DNA of 18,412 nucleotides from Syntrophomonadaceae bacterium (GCA_007136055.1 SLHT01000208.1:1-18412); one strand, 5' to 3'; positions 1-7,180 are shown, counted from the first letter of the stretch. Translations and numbers: made by a program. The notes: a model not told the origin generated them from the sequence alone.

Positions 1-462
1 CAGCTGTAACTTATACCTGCTAATAAACTACCTCTTTGTTATTGTAAAAACATAACCATTGTCGAATAAGCTTAATTCCAGGCATTTGCAGCTTTAAACG
101 AGGCAACCAGAGCGGATTAGAAGCGCAGGCCTTAACGGTGCGCGAGACAAAAAGAGATCGCGGGCGAATCGAAAGGGATAGAAGACAGAAGGGCATCTTG
201 TTTACTTGCTGTCTCTTGAAGGCCGCTCCTGTTATCGAATGCGACTCAGCGAGCGATGAGCAAAGACTTGCTTAAGCAGTCCAGATAAAAAGGCTATGGC
301 TTATAGCTTTAGCACTGACATTATAGAGAAATAATGCTTTGAGCATAATGGCGTTGCTACCCTGTCCCATAGTTATGCTAATCGGTTTGGATACCACTAA
401 ATGGGGTCAGGATTAGGAATAACAAACTACGAAAGTCAGCCAACAGTTAGGAGAGATAGCAA
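1..462. other. Gene-free leader upstream of parA
   Basis: No open reading frame of useful length is seen on either strand and no tRNA, rRNA, RNase P or SRP RNA signature is recognised. Two local inverted repeats are visible. AGACAG at 183-188 pairs with CTGTCT at 209-214, extended inward by AAG/CTT (189-191 with 205-207) past one bulged G. A near-palindrome at 265-281 has GACT and GCTTAAGC followed by AGTC, with one extra T. The stretch could hold the parA promoter, a small RNA or a decayed gene. Candidate -10 sequences such as TATGCT at 374-379 lack a well-spaced -35, so no promoter is called. Confidence 0.4.
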
Positions 463-1224
463 ATGGCGCGTGTTCTGGCGGTTGCAAACCAGAAGGGTGG
501 CGTAGGGAAAACCACCACAGCGATTAACTTAAGCGCATCACTGGCCAAGCTGGGAGCAAAGGTTTTGTTGATAGATATTGATCCGCAGGGTAACGCAACC
601 AGCGGGGTCGGCCTTTCAAAAAAGGGGATCAAGGCATGTATATACAACTCTTTAATTGATGAAATGCCTTTAGATAAGCTGGTATTGCCCACACGCTGGG
701 AAAACTTTTACGTGGTTCCGGCAACTATCCAACTGGCAGGCGCGGAAATAGAACTGGTTTCAATGGTTTCGCGGGAGGAGAAGTTAAAACGGGCCCTGGT
801 TCAAATCTTAAATAACTACCATTTTATTATTATAGACTGCCCGCCTTCGCTGGGGTTGTTGACCCTTAATGCAATGAACGCGGCTAATGGCGTTATCATA
901 CCGATCCAGTGCGAATACTATGCCCTGGAAGGGCTGGGCCAGTTGATGAATACAATCACTCTTGTCCGCAAGCATCTTAATAAAGACTTGAACATTGAGG
1001 GGGTTGTATTAACAATGTATGATACAAGAACGAATCTTTCAGAACAGGTGGCAGAAGAAGTCAGAAGTTATTTTAAGCAATATGTTTATCATACAGTTAT
1101 ACCCCGTAATGTTCGCTTAAGCGAAGCGCCCAGTTACGGCAAGCATATCCTGGAATATGACCCACGCAGCAGGGGAGCGGAGCTTCATCTTGCCCTGGCT
1201 CGGGAGGTATTGAAAAATGAGTGA
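463..1224 (+). CDS. parA: Chromosome-partitioning ATPase ParA (Soj)
   Basis: This is a ParA/MinD-family P-loop ATPase of 253 residues, the usual size for a chromosomal Soj. A deviant Walker A motif (KGGVGKTTT) lies at residues 11-19, followed by the A' motif DIDPQGNATSG near residue 38 and a Walker B segment IIIDCPPSLG near residue 122. The short N-terminus without a helix-turn-helix is typical of chromosomal rather than P1-type plasmid ParA. The start is ATG 463, with AGGAGAG at 449-455 as ribosome binding site. It overlaps parB by 8 bp, so translation is probably coupled. By family knowledge it binds DNA non-specifically as an ATP dimer and, stimulated by ParB, drives origin segregation. 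In Bacillus, Soj also controls DnaA. Confidence 0.97.
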   Translation: MARVLAVANQKGGVGKTTTAINLSASLAKLGAKVLLIDIDPQGNATSGVGLSKKGIKACIYNSLIDEMPLDKLVLPTRWENFYVVPATIQLAGAEIELVSMVSREEKLKRALVQILNNYHFIIIDCPPSLGLLTLNAMNAANGVIIPIQCEYYALEGLGQLMNTITLVRKHLNKDLNIEGVVLTMYDTRTNLSEQVAEEVRSYFKQYVYHTVIPRNVRLSEAPSYGKHILEYDPRSRGAELHLALAREVLKNE

Positions 1225-2086
1225 AAAAAGACGGCTGGGTAGAGGCCTGGGTGCGCTTATTCCTGATGCTTTAGCAAGCTCGGCGGAAACAAGCGAAATT
1301 AAACTGGATTTAATTAAGCCAAATCCATTTCAGCCACGCAGAACATTTAACGATGAGAAACTAAAAGAACTTGCGTCATCAATAAAGGAGCATGGTGTGC
1401 TGCAGGCCGTGGTTGTATCACCAGGAGGGGAAGATAACCAGTACATACTTGTGGCCGGGGAACGCAGATGCCGGGCGGCTCGCATTGCGGGCCTCGAGAC
1501 GGTGCCGGCTGTAGTAAGAGCGATAGACAAGAACACTATGCTGGAAATCGCCTTAATCGAAAATTTACAGCGTGAAGACTTAAATCCCGTGGAGGAAGCG
1601 CTTGCCTACAAAAAGTTGATGCAGGATTTTAACTATACGCAGGAGGAGTTGGCCAGACGGATCGGTCGCAGCCGGCCTTCGATTGCCAACAGCATCAGGC
1701 TTCTTGCTCTGCCGGATTCGATATTGAGCTCACTGGCGGAAGGATCGTTGACCCCGGGCCAGGTCCGCCCATTGCTGGCCATTAATGATCCTGAGCTACA
1801 AGAGAGGGCCGCCAGACAAATTGTCGATGAAGGCCTTTCGTCACGAGAAGCAGAAAAAATGGCCACAACTATTAACACAGAAAAAGGAAAAGTTGAAAAG
1901 AAGGAAGCGCAGACAGAAGCTGTCCAGGATCCCCTGAGCGCAGAACTGCAACTGCAAATCCAGCGATCCCTGGGAACAAAGGTTAAGCTGAGAAAGGGAA
2001 AAAATGGCGGAACCATTGAAATATATTACTACAGCGATGACGACCTGGAGCGCTTAATAGCAAAACTCTTGCCCGAAGGGATTTAA
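1217..2086 (+). CDS. parB: parS-binding partition protein ParB (Spo0J)
   Basis: This 289-residue protein has the layout of Spo0J/ParB. A short N-terminal ParA-contact segment is rich in R, G and L (RRLGRGLGALIP). The CTP-binding ParB/Srx domain carries the GERRCRAARIAG signature near residue 80, which corresponds to the GxRRxxA box. A helix-turn-helix follows around 140-160 (YTQEELARRIGRSRPSIANSIRLL), and the C-terminal dimerisation region is preceded by a charged linker. The start at ATG 1217 overlaps the end of parA; GGGAGG at 1202-1207 inside parA serves as ribosome binding site. Two perfect parS sites begin 7 bp after the stop codon, so the DNA target sits next to its own gene. ParB is known to load at parS, spread as a CTP-dependent clamp and recruit SMC. 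Confidence 0.97.
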   Translation: MSEKRRLGRGLGALIPDALASSAETSEIKLDLIKPNPFQPRRTFNDEKLKELASSIKEHGVLQAVVVSPGGEDNQYILVAGERRCRAARIAGLETVPAVVRAIDKNTMLEIALIENLQREDLNPVEEALAYKKLMQDFNYTQEELARRIGRSRPSIANSIRLLALPDSILSSLAEGSLTPGQVRPLLAINDPELQERAARQIVDEGLSSREAEKMATTINTEKGKVEKKEAQTEAVQDPLSAELQLQIQRSLGTKVKLRKGKNGGTIEIYYYSDDDLERLIAKLLPEGI

Positions 2087-2092
2087 TCGAAA

Positions 2093-2108
2093 TGTTTCAC
2101 GTGAAACA
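2093..2108. promoter_or_regulatory. parS site 1
   Basis: This is a perfect 16-bp palindrome TGTTTCACGTGAAACA, identical to the conserved bacterial parS consensus bound by Spo0J/ParB. It starts 7 bp after the parB stop codon. Confidence 0.97.
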
Positions 2109-2132
2109 ACACCATGTCACGCGCATGGATAT

Positions 2133-2148
2133 TGTTTCACGTGAAACA
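2133..2148. promoter_or_regulatory. parS site 2
   Basis: This is a second perfect TGTTTCACGTGAAACA, its centre exactly 40 bp from that of site 1. The 24 bp between the sites contain CCATG (2112-2116) and CATGG (2124-2128) as an inverted repeat. The site runs straight into a T run (2149-2153), so the DNA site may also help end parAB transcription. Confidence 0.97.
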
Positions 2149-2199
2149 TTTTTGCTTTAGGTTTATTTTCACTTTAAATGAGGGAGCAGTATTGCTGCT

Positions 2200-2208
2200 T
2201 GTTATAAT
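2200..2208 (+). promoter_or_regulatory. Extended -10 element (upstream copy)
   Basis: TGTTATAAT matches the TGnTATAAT extended -10 consensus of the housekeeping sigma factor. No good -35 hexamer stands 16-18 bp upstream. It could be a distal promoter for the M23 peptidase gene, giving a leader of more than 200 nt, or be incidental in an AT-rich stretch. Confidence 0.35.
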
Positions 2209-2253
2209 GTGAAAACGCACTTTCGCTTTGTGTTGCTGATGGGCGGCGTGTGG

Positions 2254-2279
2254 TTGACATTGACCATTCATGTTATAAT
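2254..2279 (+). promoter_or_regulatory. Promoter of the M23 peptidase-bactofilin pair
   Basis: A perfect -35 hexamer TTGACA (2254-2259) is followed by a perfect extended -10 TGTTATAAT (2271-2279). The spacer is only 14 bp, shorter than the normal 16-18, so the extended -10 probably carries much of the recognition. Transcription would begin near 2286, giving a leader of about 150 nt to the start codon I prefer at 2436. Confidence 0.55.
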
Positions 2280-2291
2280 TAAGTATAGCTT

Positions 2292-2312
2292 TGCATTCTC
2301 GGACAGAATGTA
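2292..2312 (+). promoter_or_regulatory. 5' leader hairpin
   Basis: CATTCT (2294-2299) pairs with AGAATG (2305-2310) around a CGGAC loop, with a G-U and a T-A pair extending the stem outward. It falls just after the predicted transcription start and could protect the 5' end of the mRNA. It does not match a riboswitch class I recognise. Confidence 0.4.
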
Positions 2313-2435
2313 GTTATGGCGGGTAGCGCTAATCAAAAAAGCTTTATCATCATGACAAAAGTGACTGCGCGGCACAACACAGGATCTAAGATTGCAAAGT
2401 TTGTTGTTTGTTTAAATGAAAGGGAAACGGTATCT

Positions 2436-3389
2436 ATGTCAGTATCTAATAAAAAACGTTGCTTTACAGTAATGATTGTTCCACATTCTGAAGAAGCTAC
2501 TTACAGCTTTCGGATTCCTCTTTATTTGGTGCAGATCGCTGTCGGCCTATTGGCTCTGGTTGCAGTTGGTATGTGTGTGTTGAGTTATTCTTATCTCAAG
2601 GTTGCTGCTGAAGCTGAAGAAGCTGAAATCTTAAGGCAGCTAAGCAGGGTTCAGCAAGAGGAAATTGATGCGCTGGCGGTGGAAACTCAAAAAATGATGG
2701 AGCAGGTATATGCGGTTGATGAACTTGTGGAGCTGGTTACAGAAAAATTGGAACTAAAACCCGGTGAGCTTGAAAATAATAATCAAGATCCACTGCAAGA
2801 CCAACATTTTAACAGCAGTCCTAATATGCTTCATGCTGCAGAAGGTCACGAGACTGTGCGTTCTTATGGTAGCCGTTCTTCTGCAGGCGGTGTCCTTGAA
2901 AGAACAGTTAACAACCTTTCCCTGTTGCAGAGTGTTGTTCCTGAGCGCACTGAAACTCTTGACTCTGTGGGGGAATATGTGTCTAAAGCCAAAGCTAAGC
3001 CATCAATCTGGCCTGCGCGAGGACGGGTTTCTTCCGGCTTTGGTGTCCGGAGCATACCTTATACTAAAAGCGGTTACCAGTTCCACACCGGTGTAGATAT
3101 AATCGGGGCGCATGGTTCTGCTATATATGCTACAGCGCCTGGAGAGGTTGTTTTTACCGGGTACCGTGGCAGTTTTGGCAACTTAATTATAATTGATCAC
3201 GGTTACAGATATGAAACCCATTATGCGCACCTTTCCGGCTTTTCAGTGTCTGTAGGGGATTTTGTTGAAAGAGGCGATAGAATTGGGTACATGGGCGCAT
3301 CGGGTCGGACCACCGGTACGCACTTGCATTACGAGGTACATCATAGCGGGTTACCGGTTAATCCGTCTAACTATATGAATAAGCAATAG
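2436..3389 (+). CDS. Membrane-anchored M23 family peptidase
   Basis: This is a predicted peptidoglycan endopeptidase with a LytM/M23 domain. From ATG 2436 the protein has 317 residues: a short cytoplasmic N-terminus, one transmembrane helix near 29-53, a Glu-rich coiled-coil-like stretch to about 110, a linker, and the M23 domain from about 190. The zinc ligands look intact: H217 and D221 in HTGVD, and H298 in HLH (296-298), with H265 of YAH as the further catalytic histidine. The frame stays open back to an ATG at 2316, but those 40 residues do not look like a protein N-terminus and that ATG has a poor ribosome binding site. ATG 2436 has AGGGA at 2421-2425 and gives the usual short N-terminus. 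The bactofilin gene follows after 21 bp, suggesting they act together in local wall cleavage. An intact active site argues for an active enzyme rather than a scaffold. Confidence 0.85.
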   Translation: MSVSNKKRCFTVMIVPHSEEATYSFRIPLYLVQIAVGLLALVAVGMCVLSYSYLKVAAEAEEAEILRQLSRVQQEEIDALAVETQKMMEQVYAVDELVELVTEKLELKPGELENNNQDPLQDQHFNSSPNMLHAAEGHETVRSYGSRSSAGGVLERTVNNLSLLQSVVPERTETLDSVGEYVSKAKAKPSIWPARGRVSSGFGVRSIPYTKSGYQFHTGVDIIGAHGSAIYATAPGEVVFTGYRGSFGNLIIIDHGYRYETHYAHLSGFSVSVGDFVERGDRIGYMGASGRTTGTHLHYEVHHSGLPVNPSNYMNKQ

Positions 3390-3410
3390 CAGGTAAAGGA
3401 GGCAGTTGTT

Positions 3411-3893
3411 TTGTTTAAAAAAGACAATTTGGAAATAACGTCTGACAAGGTTGATACAATTATTGGCAAAGACACGCATTTTGAAGGAACTATTAACGGT
3501 AAAGGGTTAATCCGCATTGACGGTGAAGCACAGGGAAGTGTTATTAATAAAGGCGACGTCATTATCGGTGAAAGCGGTACGGTTTCAGTCGATTTAAAAG
3601 CCCGCAATGTAACGATAGCAGGTTCCTACAAGGGAGCTCTTGAAGCAGAAGGTAAACTGGAGCTAAAAAAGACGGCAACTGCTGCAGGTACCTTTAAAAC
3701 CAACGGTCTTGTGATCGAGGAAGGCGCGGTATTGTCCGGAGATATTGAAATGCATAAAAAACCGGATGAAAAAGACACGGGCAGGCAGGAATCGAACTAT
3801 AAGCCGCCGTCCGCTGAAACACCTGAAAAAAATAGGCAGCCCGGGGCTTTAAATAAAGATTCCGTGGCAGGGAAAACAACCACTGCACTTTAA
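3411..3893 (+). CDS. Bactofilin family cytoskeletal protein
   Basis: This 160-residue protein has a central bactofilin domain of about residues 15-115, rich in short beta-strand repeats with regular Gly and Val/Ile spacing (for example RIDGEAQGSVINKGDVIIGESG). It is followed by a polar, Pro/Lys/Glu-rich tail. The start is a TTG at 3411 preceded by a strong AAAGGAGG (3395-3402) at 8 bp spacing. Bactofilins form nucleotide-free beta-helical filaments on the inner membrane face. They are often encoded beside M23 peptidases, which they localise in cell-shape control. The 21-bp gap to the upstream peptidase and the shared terminator support an operon. Family assignment is firm; the role in shape is inferred from family and context. 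Confidence 0.9.
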   Translation: MFKKDNLEITSDKVDTIIGKDTHFEGTINGKGLIRIDGEAQGSVINKGDVIIGESGTVSVDLKARNVTIAGSYKGALEAEGKLELKKTATAAGTFKTNGLVIEEGAVLSGDIEMHKKPDEKDTGRQESNYKPPSAETPEKNRQPGALNKDSVAGKTTTAL

Positions 3894-4103
3894 TATAATA
3901 AGTATCGATATTAACCTGGGAAGCACTACATAACCGTGCTTCCTTCCTGTTGTTTTAAGGCTCCCGGACTTGTGAGGCAATCATTATTGCTTTCATTTTT
4001 TTGCAAGCAGCTAAGGTTAGTCCTGTTAGCAGGAATCAAGGCTGAAAAGAAGAACAGTAAAGTCTAGCACAACATCAGAAGCTTTGAAAAGCGAGGTATT
4101 TAT
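3894..4103 (+). other. Intergenic region between bactofilin and adk
   Basis: Besides the terminator near its start, this stretch has a second small hairpin, GCAAT (3977-3981) with ATTGC (3986-3990), followed by TTTCATTTTTTT (3991-4002). That could be a weak backup terminator. No convincing promoter for adk was found, although one is expected here. Confidence 0.4.
3918..3957 (+). terminator. Terminator after the bactofilin gene
   Basis: GGAAGCAC (3919-3926) pairs with GTGCTTCC (3936-3943) around a 9-nt loop. The following sequence TTCCTGTTGTTTT is T-rich but broken by other bases, so termination may be partial. Confidence 0.7.
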
Positions 4104-4751
4104 ATGCTGATAGTTCTACTGGGACCACCGGGATCGGGTAAGGGTACGCAGGCAGAAAAAATTACAAGTGAATTCGATCTTGCTTATATCTCTACAGGGG
4201 ACATTTTGCGAAGCGCAGTCAAGGATAATAATGAATTGGGCCGTAAGGCACGTCAATATATGGATCAGGGCCAGCTTGTTCCTGATGATCTTGTAGTGGA
4301 CATAGTAAAAGTGCGATTGATGGATGCTGAAGGTAAGAAAGGAGCTCTGTTCGATGGGTTTCCGCGTACAGTAGAACAGGCCGTGTTCCTGGAAAAAGCT
4401 CTGCCTGAGTTAAAAGTTACACTTAACATGGTTTTTTCAATCGAGGTTGACGAAAGCGAACTTATTAAGCGTTTGACCGGAAGGCGGGTCTGTTCTGTTT
4501 GCGGGGCAAGTTATCATCTTAAGTTTAAGCCACCTAAAGTGCGTAACGTTTGCGATCAATGTGGCGGAGATCTCTATCAGAGGGACGATGACAGTCTTGA
4601 AACTGTGCAGGAACGATTGGAAGTATATAAAAAACAAACGGAGCCTTTAATTGATTTTTACCAGGAAAGAGGGTTGCTCAGCCCGATTGACGGCAATCAG
4701 GATATAGATGGGGTATATAAACAGATTAGCAGTGTCTTAGGAGAGCTGTAA
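4104..4751 (+). CDS. adk: Adenylate kinase with zinc-binding LID
   Basis: The enzyme catalyses ATP + AMP = 2 ADP in the cytosol. The 215-residue length is that of the long bacterial form. The P-loop GPPGSGKGT lies at residues 7-15, the AMP-binding segment STGDILR follows at 30-36, and DGFPRT is at 84-89. The LID holds four cysteines, C130-x2-C133 and C150-x2-C153, the zinc site common in Gram-positive adenylate kinases. The start ATG 4104 has CGAGGT at 4092-4097. In most Firmicutes adk sits between secY and map in the ribosomal-protein cluster; here it is alone beside DUF951 and ychF. It may therefore be either a relocated single copy or a second copy, and this window cannot tell which. Confidence 0.96.
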   Translation: MLIVLLGPPGSGKGTQAEKITSEFDLAYISTGDILRSAVKDNNELGRKARQYMDQGQLVPDDLVVDIVKVRLMDAEGKKGALFDGFPRTVEQAVFLEKALPELKVTLNMVFSIEVDESELIKRLTGRRVCSVCGASYHLKFKPPKVRNVCDQCGGDLYQRDDDSLETVQERLEVYKKQTEPLIDFYQERGLLSPIDGNQDIDGVYKQISSVLGEL

Positions 4752-4771
4752 AAGGCCGGTGGTCGTTACAG

Positions 4772-4963
4772 GTGACTCAATATCATGTTGGTCAGCATGT
4801 TCAGATGAAAAAAGGCCATCCCTGCGGCGCTAACTCTTGGCGTATAATCAGAGTGGGAATGGACTTCCGGATTAAGTGTGAAAAATGCGGCCGTAGTGTG
4901 CTTCTCCCACGCGGACGTTTCGAACGAAGGGTCAAGGGTGTGCTCTCTGAAGAAGATGTTTAA
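4772..4963 (+). CDS. DUF951 small zinc-ribbon-like protein
   Basis: This 63-residue protein matches the DUF951 pattern: an opening YHVGQHVQMKKGHPCG, a central RVGMDFRIKCEKCGR, and a basic C-terminus with LPRGRFERRVK. C18 together with the CEKC pair suggests metal or redox-active cysteines. The start is GTG 4772, with only a weak purine-rich stretch upstream. The gene lies 20 bp after adk and 17 bp before ychF. DUF951 genes are commonly found directly upstream of ychF in Firmicutes, and that pairing is the main clue to a translation-related role, which remains unproven. Confidence 0.85.
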   Translation: MTQYHVGQHVQMKKGHPCGANSWRIIRVGMDFRIKCEKCGRSVLLPRGRFERRVKGVLSEEDV

Positions 4964-4980
4964 CCCGGGAGGGTTTTGTT

Positions 4981-6042
4981 ATGGGCTGGAGCTGCGGGAT
5001 TGTCGGATTGCCCAATGCCGGAAAATCTACTCTATTTAAGGCTCTTACAGCCCTGGACGTGACGATAGAAAACTACCCGTTTTCCACCATCGATCCTAAT
5101 AAGGCTTTTGTTCCTCTGCCGGATCAGCGCTTATCAGCCCTTGCTGAAATAAGTAGATCAGAAAAAATTACTCCTGCCGCAATTGAAATAATTGACGTAG
5201 CCGGTTTAGTCGAAGGCGCCAGTCGAGGCGAAGGTCTGGGCAACCAATTTTTGGGACACTTGAGAAGCGTGGATCTTTTGATTCATGTTCTGGCTGGATT
5301 CAGCAGTTCGTTGGAAAGGGTTGATGATCTGGAAGCCCGAACGGAAGCTGTTAACCTAGAACTTTGTTTTGCTGATCTGGATGTTCTGGCCAGGCGGCGA
5401 CAGAAAGTAGAACCGAAGCTTAGAAGCGGAGAAAAAACTGCGCAGTTTGAACTAGACCTGCTTTTACGCCTTGAGGAGCACCTGAACCAGGGACTGCCGC
5501 TGCGGGCAATGACCTTTGCCCCTGAAGAAAAAGTGTTGCTAAATCAGCTCTCATTGTTAACCCATAAAGAAGTGATCTATGTTTATAACCTTTCTGAAGA
5601 TAACTATATGGATTCTGCTTTTTCTTCATTCCCGTCTAAAGATATAGTTGTTCTTATCTGTGGCCGCCTGGAAGCCGAACTTGCAGATTTGCCTCAGCCA
5701 GAACGTGAGCCTTTTCTGGAAGCCTATGGTTTAAAAGAAAGCCAAACCGATAGGCTGTTGCAGGAGTGTTATAACCGCCTCAACCTGGTCACGTTTTATA
5801 CAGTAAAGGGAACTGAAGCTAAGGCATGGGTAGTTCCTGCCGGAATAAGAGCTGTTGAAGCTGCGGGCAAGGTCCACTCAGATATTGAAAGCGGTTTCAT
5901 CAATGCAGAAGTTGCCTCATGGGATTGCCTGGTTAACGAAGGCGGGCTTGCCCGGGCCCGGGCAAAAGGGCTCAGTCATATCGAGGGTCGGGACTACCGG
6001 GCCCAAGATGGAGATGTTTTCTATTTCCGTTTTCGCAACTAA
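4981..6042 (+). CDS. ychF: Ribosome-associated ATPase/GTPase YchF (Obg family)
   Basis: The 353-residue protein has an OBG-type G domain followed by a C-terminal TGS domain. The P-loop GLPNAGKST lies at residues 9-17, the G3 motif DVAG at 72-75, and the SRGEGLGN segment at 81-88 is characteristic of the YchF/Obg group. At the G4 position it has NLSE (203-206), the YchF NxxE variant rather than NKxD, which goes with preference for ATP over GTP. Residues 140-170 form the charged helical insertion of YchF, and the TGS domain covers about 270-353 ending in FYFRFRN. The start ATG 4981 has GGGAGGG at 4967-4973. YchF binds the ribosome and affects stress responses. It sits between DUF951 and a membrane protein gene, close enough to share a transcript. 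Confidence 0.97.
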   Translation: MGWSCGIVGLPNAGKSTLFKALTALDVTIENYPFSTIDPNKAFVPLPDQRLSALAEISRSEKITPAAIEIIDVAGLVEGASRGEGLGNQFLGHLRSVDLLIHVLAGFSSSLERVDDLEARTEAVNLELCFADLDVLARRRQKVEPKLRSGEKTAQFELDLLLRLEEHLNQGLPLRAMTFAPEEKVLLNQLSLLTHKEVIYVYNLSEDNYMDSAFSSFPSKDIVVLICGRLEAELADLPQPEREPFLEAYGLKESQTDRLLQECYNRLNLVTFYTVKGTEAKAWVVPAGIRAVEAAGKVHSDIESGFINAEVASWDCLVNEGGLARARAKGLSHIEGRDYRAQDGDVFYFRFRN

Positions 6043-6059
6043 GCAGGGAGATGAGTTTA

Positions 6060-7088
6060 ATGGATAAACAGTGGGTTTTTGCTCTTCGCCTGATCTCTCT
6101 ACTGATTTTAATAGCCGGCGCCATTTTATTTTTAAACAGGATCACCTGGTTGGTGGGCCTGCTTCTGATTAGTGCTCTTATTGTTTATATTCTATATCCA
6201 CTGCTTATCTATTTGAAGAAAAAGTTTCGATTTAATCATGGCCTGGCTACAGCTTTTGTGTTTTTGTTATTTTTACTGTTCTGTACTTTTGTGGTTAGCC
6301 TGCTTGTTCCGGTAGTCTACTACGAGATTAATGAGCTGGTCGATAGTTTTCCACATCATCTGGTCAGGATTCAAGAGGTTCTTTCCTGGCTTACCCAACA
6401 AACAATAGCCCTTGATATTGAAGATGAGGTAAGAGGATTTGTTGTAAGTATTTCGGAAAACATGCATCAGGCTTTAGAATACCTTGCTGAAGCATCACTG
6501 TTCTTAATTACTGGAACTGTTGATTTTATCCTGGTGCTATTTCTTGTTTTTTACCTGCTTTATGACTTTCACTCAGTTAGAGCCCAGTTTATAGATCTAG
6601 TTCCTCCAGGCAGCCGTTCCCTGGCGAAAGAATTTCTTCATATAGTGGATACCAATGTGGGAACTTTTATTCGCGGCTCCCTTCTTCGCTGCCTGATCGT
6701 CGGTGTTGTTACCGGGCTTGTTCTTTCTATCATTGGTATGCCCTATGTTCTTTTATTGGGTGTGCTGGCCGGTATCTTTAATTTTATTCTTTATCTCGGG
6801 CCGTATATTGCGGCTGTACCCGCAGTATTGTTGAGTCTGTCTCCGCTCACTCCCTCCCCGTTGTTGATTATCATTATTTATGTGGCAATCCAGATTCTGG
6901 ACGGTATGTTTCTGGCGCCGGTGGTTCTCGGTCGGGCCGTTAAGTTAAAGCCGATTACCGTAATCGTAGCAATACTGGCCGGCGGCAGCCTGGCCGGTCT
7001 TCTCGGCATGGTCCTGGCAGTGCCTGTTGCCGGCATGATAAAAGGGTTTATAGAATTGATTAAACGTGATCCTGCTTATGATAATTGA
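6060..7088 (+). CDS. AI-2E family (PerM-like) membrane transporter
   Basis: The translated protein is strongly hydrophobic, with about 7-8 membrane segments and the architecture of the AI-2E/PerM family: two N-terminal helices, a polar extracytoplasmic region near 90-140, then a C-terminal block of helices with FNFILYLGPYIAAVPA and the PVVLGRAVKLKPI region. Family members include the autoinducer-2 exporter TqsA and Na+/H+ antiporters, so the substrate cannot be named. I prefer ATG 6060 over ATG 6051 in the same frame: AGGGAG ends at 6050, which leaves no spacing for the first ATG but 9 bp for the second. The gene begins 17 bp after ychF. Confidence 0.88.
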   Translation: MDKQWVFALRLISLLILIAGAILFLNRITWLVGLLLISALIVYILYPLLIYLKKKFRFNHGLATAFVFLLFLLFCTFVVSLLVPVVYYEINELVDSFPHHLVRIQEVLSWLTQQTIALDIEDEVRGFVVSISENMHQALEYLAEASLFLITGTVDFILVLFLVFYLLYDFHSVRAQFIDLVPPGSRSLAKEFLHIVDTNVGTFIRGSLLRCLIVGVVTGLVLSIIGMPYVLLLGVLAGIFNFILYLGPYIAAVPAVLLSLSPLTPSPLLIIIIYVAIQILDGMFLAPVVLGRAVKLKPITVIVAILAGGSLAGLLGMVLAVPVAGMIKGFIELIKRDPAYDN

Positions 7089-7094
7089 CAGAGC

Positions 7095-7123
7095 TTGCCC
7101 TGTAACTGCAGATATGCTATTAT
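7095..7123 (+). promoter_or_regulatory. Promoter of the rpsF-ssb-rpsR operon
   Basis: TTGCCC (7095-7100) and TATTAT (7118-7123) are separated by exactly 17 bp, and the -10 is preceded by TGC, giving an extended -10. Transcription would begin near 7130, leaving about 59 nt of leader. Confidence 0.6.
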
Positions 7124-7131
7124 TACTCAGG

Positions 7132-7180
7132 TTAGTCCCTGCTCCTTACTAAGCTAAGGGGCCATTAGTCCAGAGGGAGG
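7132..7180 (+). promoter_or_regulatory. Structured leader of rpsF
   Basis: GCTCCTTA (7141-7148) can pair with TAAGGGGC (7155-7162) around a 6-nt loop, giving eight pairs with one G-U. TCCCT at 7136-7140 is complementary to AGGGA at 7174-7178, which lies inside the ribosome binding site. TTAGTCC occurs twice, at 7132-7138 and 7165-7171, flanking the hairpin. This suggests control of rpsF translation by leader folding, perhaps by the S6-S18 complex as known in other bacteria. The CCG element of the published S6-S18 motif was not found. Confidence 0.4.

Noticed and set aside
400..420. Remnant of an insertion-sequence end near GGGGTCAGG
   Set aside because: A single short match without a matching opposite end, transposase or target duplication.
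2316..2435. Start of the M23 peptidase at ATG 2316
   Set aside because: The extra 40 residues are not typical of the family, the ribosome binding site is poor and the region carries a leader hairpin. ATG 2436 gives a normal N-terminus.
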